Source of the DNA: an uncultured bacterium
GTDB lineage: Bacteria; Cyanobacteriota; Vampirovibrionia; Gastranaerophilales; Gastranaerophilaceae
Direction of reading: 5' to 3'
Assembly (NCBI GenBank): GCA_902765655.1
Contig: CACXAK010000041.1
Span: 1-8,267 of the forward strand
DNA: 8,267 nt
Positions within the stretch are counted from its first letter, which is position 1. Each line of letters opens with the position of its first letter. This document shows positions 1 through 4,973 of this stretch, piece by piece. The notes beneath the pieces are model-generated. The model ran no database searches, was not told where the DNA came from, and saw nothing but the letters and a program-made list of their open reading frames with translations. The position numbers and the translations under genes are program-made.

Positions 1-4
1 ATTC

Positions 5-27
5 CTTATAATAAAGTCTATTATAAG
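5..27. repeat. 9-bp inverted repeat upstream of proA
   Basis: CTTATAATA (5-13) and TATTATAAG (19-27) are perfect inverted arms around the 5-nt spacer AAGTC. The dyad lies just upstream of the proposed proA promoter. It is not followed by a T-run on either strand and its stem is almost all A/T, so an intrinsic terminator is unlikely. It could be an operator for proA or for a gene to the left of the window. The symmetry is seen directly; the function is inference. Confidence 0.5.
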
Positions 28-58
28 AAAATATGCAAAATAAATATTGAAAGTTTTG

Positions 59-67
59 TGCTAAAAT
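59..67 (+). promoter_or_regulatory. Extended -10 promoter candidate for proA
   Basis: TGCTAAAAT fits an extended -10 element (TG-n-TAAAAT, hexamer 62-67). No good -35 hexamer lies 16-18 bp upstream, which is tolerated in extended -10 promoters. Transcription would start near 74, leaving a leader of about 17 nt that carries the Shine-Dalgarno sequence AAAAAGGGA at 75-83. The call rests on motif match and position only. Confidence 0.4.
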
Positions 68-90
68 ATACGTAAAAAAGGGAATGTTAT

Positions 91-1338
91 ATGGACTTTA
101 CAGATACAGCAAAAAACGCAAAAGAAGCATCATTAAAAATTGCAGGACTTAACACAGAAATTAAAAATGAGGCATTATCTGCAATTGCAGATGCAATTGA
201 AACACATAAAACAGAAATCTTTACTGCAAACAAGCTCGATTTAGAAAATGCGCAGCTTCTTGTTGAAGAGGGGAAGCTCGCAAAATCAACTTTCAATCGT
301 CTTAAACTCGATGAAAACAAAATGCGAGATATGATTCAGGGAGTTCGTGATATTGCAAATCTTGATGATCCTGTAGGGAAAATTTTATTAAAGAGAGAAC
401 TTGATAAGGATTTAATTTTAGAAAAAGTATCTTGCCCTATCGGAGTTTTGGGGATAATTTTTGAAGCAAGACCCGATGTAATTTCACAAATTTCATCTCT
501 TGCAATAAAATCATCAAATGCGGTTATTCTAAAAGGCGGGAAAGAATCTATTAATACAAATAAGAAAATAATGGAAATAATGAACAATGCCCTGAAACAG
601 ATTGAAGGATTTCCGCAAGACGTCGTTCAGCAAGTGTTTACGCATGATGATATTTCACAAATGCTAAAATGCGACGAATATATAAATTTGATTATCCCAA
701 GAGGGGGGAATAAACTTGTTCAATATATAAAAGACAATACGAATATTCCAGTTTTGGGGCACGCAAGCGGAATTTGCCATATTTTTGTTGATAAAGATGC
801 TGATATTGACGATGCGATACGAATAGTTGTTGATGCAAAAACGCAATACCCAAGTGCTTGTAATGCGGTTGAAACACTTTTGATACACAAAGATTTTAAT
901 AAAAAAGATGAACTTCTTGCTGCACTACAGCTTGAAGAAATTAAATTGGAACTGAATCCGGATGATTGGGCAACAGAATACGGAGACAGGATTCTATCGG
1001 TAAAAATTGTTGATAATATTGAACAAGCGATAGCACACATTAACAAATACGGTTCAGGGCACACCGATAGCATAATAACAAATGATTTAAATAATGCAGA
1101 AAGGTTTATGAACGAGGTTGATAGTGCAGGAGTTTATCATAATGCCTCAACTCGCTTTGCTGACGGATTTCGCTACGGTTTTGGAGCAGAAGTAGGGATT
1201 TCGACAAACAAAACCCACGCAAGAGGTCCTGTCGGACTCGAAGGTCTGACTATTTATAAATACAAATTACACGGTAAAGGTCAAATTGTTGATGATTATG
1301 CCAAAGGCACAAAGCAATTTCATCACAGGGATATTTAA
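91..1338 (+). CDS. proA: Glutamate-5-semialdehyde dehydrogenase (gamma-glutamyl phosphate reductase)
   Basis: ProA reduces L-glutamyl-5-phosphate to glutamate-5-semialdehyde with NADPH, the second step of proline synthesis, in the cytoplasm. The 415-aa product has the usual family length and aldehyde-dehydrogenase fold. The catalytic cysteine is Cys257 in YPSACNAVET. Other ProA hallmarks are IFEARPDV (123-130), LKGGKE (147-152), IPRGG (202-206), GSGHTDSI (321-328), the NASTRFADGFRYGFGAEVGIST block (351-372, strongly conserved) and HARGPVGLEGLT (376-387). The ATG at 91 has the Shine-Dalgarno AAAAAGGGA at 75-83 and sits close behind an extended -10. ProB, which makes the substrate, is not adjacent here, so proA is probably transcribed alone. 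The gene converges with the XRE regulator; the stop codons are 9 nt apart and no hairpin terminator is visible between them. Confidence 0.97.
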   Translation: MDFTDTAKNAKEASLKIAGLNTEIKNEALSAIADAIETHKTEIFTANKLDLENAQLLVEEGKLAKSTFNRLKLDENKMRDMIQGVRDIANLDDPVGKILLKRELDKDLILEKVSCPIGVLGIIFEARPDVISQISSLAIKSSNAVILKGGKESINTNKKIMEIMNNALKQIEGFPQDVVQQVFTHDDISQMLKCDEYINLIIPRGGNKLVQYIKDNTNIPVLGHASGICHIFVDKDADIDDAIRIVVDAKTQYPSACNAVETLLIHKDFNKKDELLAALQLEEIKLELNPDDWATEYGDRILSVKIVDNIEQAIAHINKYGSGHTDSIITNDLNNAERFMNEVDSAGVYHNASTRFADGFRYGFGAEVGISTNKTHARGPVGLEGLTIYKYKLHGKGQIVDDYAKGTKQFHHRDI

Positions 1339-1347
1339 CTATTGTAA

Positions 1348-1668
1348 TTATTTAATTGAGAGAACAGTTTTTACAATGTCAGTTATTGCATTTATTTCTT
1401 TGTCTGTCGCAGATGATAGTAAAGATTCCAAAACTTCTTTATTGCTTTCTGAATCAGTGAACACAAACAATTTATATACAGGTACATTCAGAGCTTTTGC
1501 TAATAACGGTAATTTATTAAAACTCAAGGTATTTTTTGAATTTTCGATATATGATATTGTTTTGGTTGATAAGCCGGTTAATTCTGCTAATTTTTCCTGA
1601 CTCAGTCCTGATAATTTTCTTAAATAACGAACTCTTGAACCAAATAATTTTTTAAAATTTATATCCAT
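1348..1668 (-). CDS. Small XRE-family helix-turn-helix transcriptional regulator
   Basis: This 106-aa protein has an N-terminal Cro/C1-type HTH domain at about residues 8-68. The helix-turn-helix itself runs LSQEKLAELTGLSTKTISYIE (22-42), with Gln24 and the glycine turn (Gly32) typical of HTH_3. It is followed by the family's third and fourth helices, ending LPLLAKALNVPVYKLF. Residues 74-106 are predicted helical and could mediate dimerisation; no sensor domain is present. The ATG at 1666-1668 lacks a clear Shine-Dalgarno (its leader reads TTATTTATT), so translation may be weak. The gene is divergent from the TPR-led cassette and shares a 122-nt control region with it that contains a perfect palindrome. 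The likely job is local repressor of the cassette and perhaps of itself; that role is inferred from context. Confidence 0.9.
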   Translation of the reverse strand: MDINFKKLFGSRVRYLRKLSGLSQEKLAELTGLSTKTISYIENSKNTLSFNKLPLLAKALNVPVYKLFVFTDSESNKEVLESLLSSATDKEINAITDIVKTVLSIK

Positions 1669-1716
1669 AATAAATAATTATGACTTATTAAGGTATATTT
1701 CTCTATCCTATATAGC

Positions 1717-1731
1717 GGTATTAATAATACC
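1717..1731. promoter_or_regulatory. Candidate operator, perfect 7-1-7 palindrome
   Basis: GGTATTA-A-TAATACC is a perfect inverted repeat with a 1-nt centre. It ends at the base immediately before the -35 hexamer of the TPR-gene promoter and lies 48 nt upstream of the XRE start codon. XRE/Cro-type dimers bind short palindromes of this kind, so a protein here would be expected to block RNA polymerase. A related half-site, AAGGTAT at 1690-1696, is the inverted match of ATACCTT at 1727-1733 and could be a second contact. The palindrome is seen directly; binding by the neighbouring regulator is inference. Confidence 0.6.
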
Positions 1732-1759
1732 TTGATTTGTAATAAATTAATGATATAAT
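1732..1759 (+). promoter_or_regulatory. Strong sigma70-type promoter of the TPR-led cassette
   Basis: TTGATT (-35, 1732-1737) and a consensus TATAAT (-10, 1754-1759) are separated by 16 bp, and a TG at 1751-1752 makes the -10 an extended one. This is the best promoter match in the window. Transcription should begin near 1766, giving a leader of about 25 nt before the ATG at 1791. The -35 abuts the palindrome at 1717-1731, suggesting repression by occlusion. Confidence 0.75.
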
Positions 1760-1778
1760 GCTTTTACAATTTGAATAT

Positions 1779-1784
1779 AAGGAG
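1779..1784 (+). promoter_or_regulatory. Ribosome binding site that fixes the TPR protein start
   Basis: AAGGAG lies 6 nt before the ATG at 1791. The in-frame ATG at 1758 overlaps the -10 hexamer of the promoter and would be absent from the transcript, so 1791 is the real start. Confidence 0.85.
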
Positions 1785-1790
1785 TTATGT

Positions 1791-2495
1791 ATGAAAAAGA
1801 AATTAGTTGTTTTGGGTATTATTAGCTTTATGTCACTTGGTGGAATGGTCTATGCAGCGGAAGCAGATTCAAAAATAAACATTGAGCAATCAAATATTTG
1901 TATTGATGCAGCAAAATCTTTCTATGAAAATCGGGATTATGCAAATGCTGAGAAAAAATTAAATGAAGCACTTAAATTAAATAATAAAAATGCTGAAGCA
2001 TATTTTAGGATTGGGATGATTGAAGATGTAGTTAAAAATAATAAAGATAAAGCAATCAGTTATTTCACGAAAGCTATTGAGCTTGATCCCCATAATGTGG
2101 ATTATTACAGAAGCAGAGCAAATAAGGAAGCTGAAAAAATGCAGTTTAAGCAATTATATGATGATTTAAATAAAATCATTGAATTAGACCCTCAAAATGC
2201 TGAGGCATATGAAACATTAGGAATAATGAATGATGCAAATGGGCATAGTGAAGAATCCCTTGAATACTTTAATAAAGCGATACAGTATTCTCACAATAAA
2301 AGAGTATTGTATGCTTTATACAAAGAAAGAGCTTCAGCAAAAATAAATTTAAGAGATTATGACGGTGCTATTGCTGATTATAAAAATGCAATTGAGTTAG
2401 CAAAACAAGTAAATGATTTTGACAAAATTTCCGATATTGAATACTTAAATCAAAGAATACATATGCTACAAGAAACAAAAAAGATATTTAAGTAA
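1791..2495 (+). CDS. Secreted tetratricopeptide-repeat (TPR) protein
   Basis: The 234-aa product begins with a classical Sec signal peptide: KKK, a hydrophobic stretch at about 5-20, then VYA-AEA, with cleavage predicted near residue 22. There is no lipobox cysteine, so it is probably released to the cell exterior or periplasm rather than lipidated. The rest is a TPR array of about five units (roughly 37-66, 67-103, 104-136, 137-170 and 174-205). Typical signatures are YANAEKKLNEALKLNNKNAEAY, with AI..F.KAIELDP repeated later. TPRs form helical scaffolds for protein partners; no catalytic domain is present. An in-frame ATG at 1758 is ruled out because it lies in the promoter. Its stop TAA shares its last base with the ATG of the next gene (TAATG), indicating translational coupling. 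The specific function is unknown. Confidence 0.88.
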   Translation: MKKKLVVLGIISFMSLGGMVYAAEADSKINIEQSNICIDAAKSFYENRDYANAEKKLNEALKLNNKNAEAYFRIGMIEDVVKNNKDKAISYFTKAIELDPHNVDYYRSRANKEAEKMQFKQLYDDLNKIIELDPQNAEAYETLGIMNDANGHSEESLEYFNKAIQYSHNKRVLYALYKERASAKINLRDYDGAIADYKNAIELAKQVNDFDKISDIEYLNQRIHMLQETKKIFK

Positions 2496-2785
2496 TGAAT
2501 ACTGATATAAAACAAATGAATACAATATTAGCGATTATAGTTGCTTGGTTGATATCAATGGTAATATGTTTTATTATTGGCATATATTGGTTCCCTCCAA
2601 TTATAAATTATCCATTAAGTCATTCAATAACCTTAGCGTATTTACTTTATCCGTTGTGTAAAAATAATTTTGATTATAAAGTAGCATATCCAAGCATATT
2701 ATTTTTAATTAAAAGAATAATTAGCTCTTTTATTATATTAGCATTTTTTAATGTATTTACATCCTTGGGTCGAGCAACTATGTAG
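2495..2785 (+). CDS. Small membrane protein of unknown function, possibly frameshifted at its C terminus
   Basis: This 96-aa protein is very hydrophobic, with one helix at about 10-33 (ILAIIVAWLISMVICFIIGI), a short hydrophobic stretch at about 44-55, and another helix at about 67-89. The ATG at 2495 overlaps the TPR stop by one base and has no convincing Shine-Dalgarno, so it probably relies on re-initiation by ribosomes finishing the TPR gene. ATA is the majority isoleucine codon, unlike proA. The frame ends in LGRATM-stop at 2783-2785. A -1 shift just before that would extend it to a TAA at 2821-2823, directly against the next ATG; see findings. I do not recognise a family. Confidence 0.65.
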   Translation: MNTDIKQMNTILAIIVAWLISMVICFIIGIYWFPPIINYPLSHSITLAYLLYPLCKNNFDYKVAYPSILFLIKRIISSFIILAFFNVFTSLGRATM

Positions 2786-2823
2786 ATGTACGCTATGGAA
2801 CATTAAATATAAAGGAAAATTAA

Positions 2824-3405
2824 ATGGAAGAAACTGAAATTCAAACAAATAATAATTTTGAAATTTGTTTCAATATTAACGTTGATATCAAAAATGAAAT
2901 AAGCTATATTGAATCGGAGTATTTGATAAAACCTGACGATAAAAAATTTATGTGTGCTAGTTTGTTGATATGCACGGCTGCTAGAATTGTATGGTTATCA
3001 CAGACAACACAAAATCACACCGCATTGTTTTGGTATAGTCAGTTTAAAGATATTGCCAAAACTATGACATTTACGGATGAACCTACTAGTCGAAAATATA
3101 TTAAAATATATGCTATAGGTACATCAGAAAAATATTATTTTAATTTGGATTATAAAGGTTTTCCATTTTGGGGAATATTTTCTAGCGAAATGCCTAATAT
3201 GACGTCATACGCATTCGCAGCATTATATAAAATTTTCACAAAAGATATTTTACCTAGAAAGAAAAATATAAAATTCTACAAGAATTTAGATAAATTATTG
3301 CTAAAACTACAAAATTTCCAATTTGAAGATATGCACCCTAAACAAATAATAAAATTATGCATGTTAAGCGCAATAGAGATTTCATTTGGAGACGAATATG
3401 AATAA
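2824..3405 (+). CDS. Uncharacterised 193-aa soluble protein
   Basis: I do not recognise this family. The product appears cytoplasmic: there is no signal peptide and only one short hydrophobic patch (about 43-58, CASLLICTAARIVWLS) that is too weak for a confident membrane helix. It is rich in aromatic and lysine residues, with a Tyr/Phe/Trp-rich centre (YYFNLDYKGFPFWGIF, 104-119). Its lysine-rich C-terminal third (about 140-182) looks helical. No catalytic motif stands out. The start is supported by AAAGGA at 2811-2816, 7 nt before the ATG. The 3' end overlaps the next start by 8 nt. Nearly half of its Ile codons are ATA, as in the flanking membrane genes. Being locked between two small membrane proteins suggests it works with them at the inner membrane, which is inference. 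Confidence 0.75.
   Translation: MEETEIQTNNNFEICFNINVDIKNEISYIESEYLIKPDDKKFMCASLLICTAARIVWLSQTTQNHTALFWYSQFKDIAKTMTFTDEPTSRKYIKIYAIGTSEKYYFNLDYKGFPFWGIFSSEMPNMTSYAFAALYKIFTKDILPRKKNIKFYKNLDKLLLKLQNFQFEDMHPKQIIKLCMLSAIEISFGDEYE
3388..3391 (+). promoter_or_regulatory. Ribosome binding site that fixes the last cassette gene's start
   Basis: GGAG sits 6 nt before the ATG at 3398, inside the end of the upstream gene. The longer frame would start at the TTG at 3386, which overlaps this site and has no Shine-Dalgarno of its own, so 3398 is preferred. Confidence 0.75.
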
Positions 3406-3607
3406 AATATTGGATAAGATAGTTATGCTCTGCGCATTTATATTATCATTTATGGCGATGTTTTTTACTTGGGTAGTAACTTCATCAAAAGCTTTTTATA
3501 CAGTTACCATATTTGATATGTTTGCGGTAATATTTCTTACAATAAAAAATGGTTGGTTATTAATTATAATATGCATTTTGTGCAGTCTATTACATAAAAA
3601 GGAGTAG
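3398..3607 (+). CDS. Small two-helix membrane protein, unknown function
   Basis: The product is 69 aa from the ATG at 3398. Two hydrophobic helices are clear: about 9-29 (VMLCAFILSFMAMFFTWVV) and about 42-66, the latter interrupted by KNGW near 50-53. Both flanks are charged: MNKILDK at the start and HKKE at the end. Eight of its ten or so isoleucines use ATA, a bias shared with the other small membrane gene of the cassette and not with proA. Translation is coupled to the 193-aa gene through an ATGAATAA overlap, the upstream TAA being at 3403-3405. No family is recognised. Small size and position would suit an accessory subunit, a toxin-like peptide or an anchor for the soluble neighbour; the sequence does not decide between these. 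Confidence 0.7.
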   Translation: MNKILDKIVMLCAFILSFMAMFFTWVVTSSKAFYTVTIFDMFAVIFLTIKNGWLLIIICILCSLLHKKE

Positions 3608-3615
3608 AATTGTAG

Positions 3616-3632
3616 GTTGGGTGAAACCCAAC
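3616..3632. repeat. Perfect hairpin repeat GTTGGGT-GAA-ACCCAAC
   Basis: A 7-bp perfect stem with a 3-nt loop starts 8 nt after the stop of the last cassette gene. It is GC-richer than its surroundings and not followed by a T-run on either strand, so it is not a standard intrinsic terminator, though it could protect an mRNA 3' end. The eight bases GTTGGGTG recur at 3781-3788, at the other end of the spacer. The form resembles the dispersed TAGGTTGGGTGAAACCCAACA elements common in bacterial intergenic DNA. Confidence 0.7.
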
Positions 3633-3684
3633 AATAAATAAAAGTAGGTCTGCTAATGCATACGCCGACTTTCTTAAATCAGCT

Positions 3685-3720
3685 GGATTGCTTCGCCTGA
3701 CGGCTCGCAATGACATGATG
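3685..3720. repeat. Dispersed ATTGC..GCAAT repeat, copy 1
   Basis: The arms ATTGC (3687-3691) and GCAAT (3707-3711) enclose an inner GCC-TGAC-GGC stem, followed by GACATGATG. Read on the minus strand it begins CATTGCGAG and ends GAAGCAATCC, a very widespread intergenic bacterial repeat. It shares the flank GATTGC and the tail CGCAATGACATGAT with copy 2, 40 nt further on. It probably spreads as a miniature repetitive element; no transposase is present. Confidence 0.75.
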
Positions 3721-3726
3721 AAACAA

Positions 3727-3759
3727 GATTGCATCGCTACCGTTCGCAATGACATGATT
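3727..3759. repeat. Dispersed ATTGC..GCAAT repeat, copy 2
   Basis: The arms ATTGC (3728-3732) and GCAAT (3746-3750) are followed by GACATGATT. The flanks match copy 1 but the loop differs (ATCGCTACCGTTC against TTCGCCTGACGGCTC). Conserved ends with a variable loop suggest that structure and ends are what is kept, rather than one recent duplication. Confidence 0.72.
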
Positions 3760-3764
3760 CCAGA

Positions 3765-3802
3765 TTTGTAAAAATTGCATGTTGGGTGTACCTATACAAC
3801 AT
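3765..3802 (-). terminator. Candidate intrinsic terminator for the trx-ccdA transcript
   Basis: On the minus strand, ATGTTG (3802-3797) and CAACAT (3784-3779) form a 6-bp stem around an imperfectly pairing 12-nt loop. It is followed within 3 nt by ATTTTTAC, including five T residues. It begins 5 nt past the ccdA stop. The stem is short and AT-leaning and the T-run is modest, so efficiency is uncertain. Confidence 0.4.
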
Positions 3803-3807
3803 AATGG

Positions 3808-4503
3808 CTAAATAACAGTAGAAAATATTTTATAATACATAAACAAGGCAACAAAAATTAATAAAACTCCGCAAATCTTCATTATAATTTCTGATATTTG
3901 ATAAAATTTTTCACCTGAAGATTTCAGTTTTGAAGTTATAACTCCTGCAAGTATAAAAATCAGCCCCTGACCGATTGAAAACAAGAACAACATTAATATT
4001 GCCTGCCCCATATTGGCACTAACTGATGCAAAAGCCATAATACTTGCTAAAATTGGCGTTGAACAAGGTGTTCCGATAAGTGCAAACGCAGCGCCAAGCA
4101 AAACAGGATAAATAAATTCATTACTAAAATTATTCTGTGGCATCTCTTTTATCAATACAGGCAGCTGAATATCAAGTAAGCCAAGGATATTCAATCCCAT
4201 AATTAAAATAACAGATGCGGCAACAAGTGCGAAATAAGGATTCCCGACAAAAATTTTACCTGTCAGAGCACAAATCAAGCCGATAATTGAAAAAACAATA
4301 CTTGCGCCCAAAACAAAAAATATCATCTGAACAAAAGTTTTAGCCGGTTTGTCTTCTCCATACCCCCCAACATAACCGACAATTAAAGGCAACATCGAAA
4401 GAGAACACGGAGAAACAGAAGCAATCAAGCCCCCAAAAAATGAAGCCAAAAACATTATGTATATACTCGAAGGATTTTGAAATATTACGAGTAATTCTTC
4501 CAT
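3808..4503 (-). CDS. ccdA: CcdA-type thiol:disulfide electron-transfer membrane protein
   Basis: CcdA carries reducing equivalents from cytoplasmic thioredoxin across the inner membrane to extracytoplasmic thioredoxin-like proteins, for example in cytochrome c maturation. The 231-aa product has the family's length and about six membrane helices. The two redox cysteines lie in the duplicated family motifs: Cys33 in SVSPCSLSMLPL and Cys147 in GTPCSTPIL, each followed by Pro. It matches the DsbD central domain without its periplasmic alpha and gamma domains. The partner is encoded 2 nt upstream: the thioredoxin-like stop lies at 4506-4508 and the ccdA ATG at 4501-4503. AGAGGG (4516-4521) is the only Shine-Dalgarno candidate, 12 nt from the ATG, so coupling to upstream translation probably helps. 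The family call is firm; whether the final target is cytochrome c or other disulfide proteins is not shown. Confidence 0.93.
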   Translation of the reverse strand: MEELLVIFQNPSSIYIMFLASFFGGLIASVSPCSLSMLPLIVGYVGGYGEDKPAKTFVQMIFFVLGASIVFSIIGLICALTGKIFVGNPYFALVAASVILIMGLNILGLLDIQLPVLIKEMPQNNFSNEFIYPVLLGAAFALIGTPCSTPILASIMAFASVSANMGQAILMLFLFSIGQGLIFILAGVITSKLKSSGEKFYQISEIIMKICGVLLIFVALFMYYKIFSTVI

Positions 4504-4505
4504 TA

Positions 4506-4892
4506 TTATTTCAAGCCCTCTATTACTTCAATATATTCTTCTTTTTCCGCTGCACCTTCAAATCTTTTACATTCCTTGCCTTTTGAATCAAGCATTACAA
4601 CAGTCGGAACAAGAGTTATATTATATTTTTTAATCAATTTGTTATTCATATCTTTTCTGGAATCTACAACAATCGTAGTATAAGAAACTTTATCTTTGTA
4701 TTTTGGCATAATTTCATTAAAAATTTTCTCGACTTCTTTACATTCAAGACACATAGAAGATGAAAATTTAATAATCTGCGGCAAATTTGTATCAGCAATC
4801 GCAGTTGCATCTTTATTCCAGGATAACCCCCAAAATGCAACCAAAGGCAAAATTATTATTGCTAAAATTGTAATTATAGACTTTTTACTCAT
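4506..4892 (-). CDS. Membrane-anchored thioredoxin-like protein, CcdA partner
   Basis: The 128-aa product has one N-terminal helix (about 5-24, IITILAIIILPLVAFWGLSW) preceded by lysines, which should anchor it with the C-terminal domain outside the cytoplasm. Residues 38-128 form a thioredoxin fold. The redox motif is Cys48-Leu-Glu-Cys51, in the usual place after FSSSM, and the cis-proline is Pro96 in LVPTVVM. CLEC differs from the CGPC of cytoplasmic thioredoxin and should shift its redox potential. Encoded 2 nt before ccdA, it is the natural acceptor of electrons from CcdA and would reduce disulfides in the periplasmic space. The ATG at 4892 has a good AGAGGGA at 4897-4903. The gene lies 81 nt after panC, so it may be co-transcribed or use its own promoter. 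Confidence 0.88.
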   Translation of the reverse strand: MSKKSIITILAIIILPLVAFWGLSWNKDATAIADTNLPQIIKFSSSMCLECKEVEKIFNEIMPKYKDKVSYTTIVVDSRKDMNNKLIKKYNITLVPTVVMLDSKGKECKRFEGAAEKEEYIEVIEGLK

Positions 4893-4924
4893 TATTTCCC
4901 TCTTTTCTTTTCAAATTACACCAT

Positions 4925-4953
4925 ATTATTTTGTTTTGGCATAATTTTTGCAA
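4925..4953 (-). promoter_or_regulatory. Possible promoter for trx-ccdA
   Basis: On the minus strand TTGCAA (4953-4948) and AATAAT (4930-4925) are 17 bp apart, with a start site expected near 4918, about 25 nt before the thioredoxin-like ATG. In such AT-rich DNA a match of this quality can occur by chance. The 81-nt gap after panC, the only sizeable gap in the minus-strand run, makes a promoter here reasonable. Confidence 0.35.
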
Positions 4954-4973
4954 TAAGTCACCCGGGCTGTTAA

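Noticed and set aside
87..1073. Several minus-strand frames opposite proA (for example 720-1073 and 336-587)
   Set aside because: All are antisense shadows of proA with no ribosome sites or recognisable domains.
1286..1600. 104-aa plus-strand frame spanning the proA end and the XRE gene
   Set aside because: It lies antisense to the well-supported XRE gene and overlaps the proA 3' end; no family resemblance.
1758..1790. Upstream in-frame ATG for the TPR protein
   Set aside because: The ATG overlaps the -10 hexamer at 1754-1759 and would precede the transcript start. The ATG at 1791 has AAGGAG and a signal peptide right at its N terminus.
3564..3755. 63-aa minus-strand frame starting MSLRTVAMQ..
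   Set aside because: It is made of the two dispersed repeat copies (each reads MSLR.. on this strand) and runs into the 69-aa gene. It has no Shine-Dalgarno and is a typical spurious repeat-derived frame.
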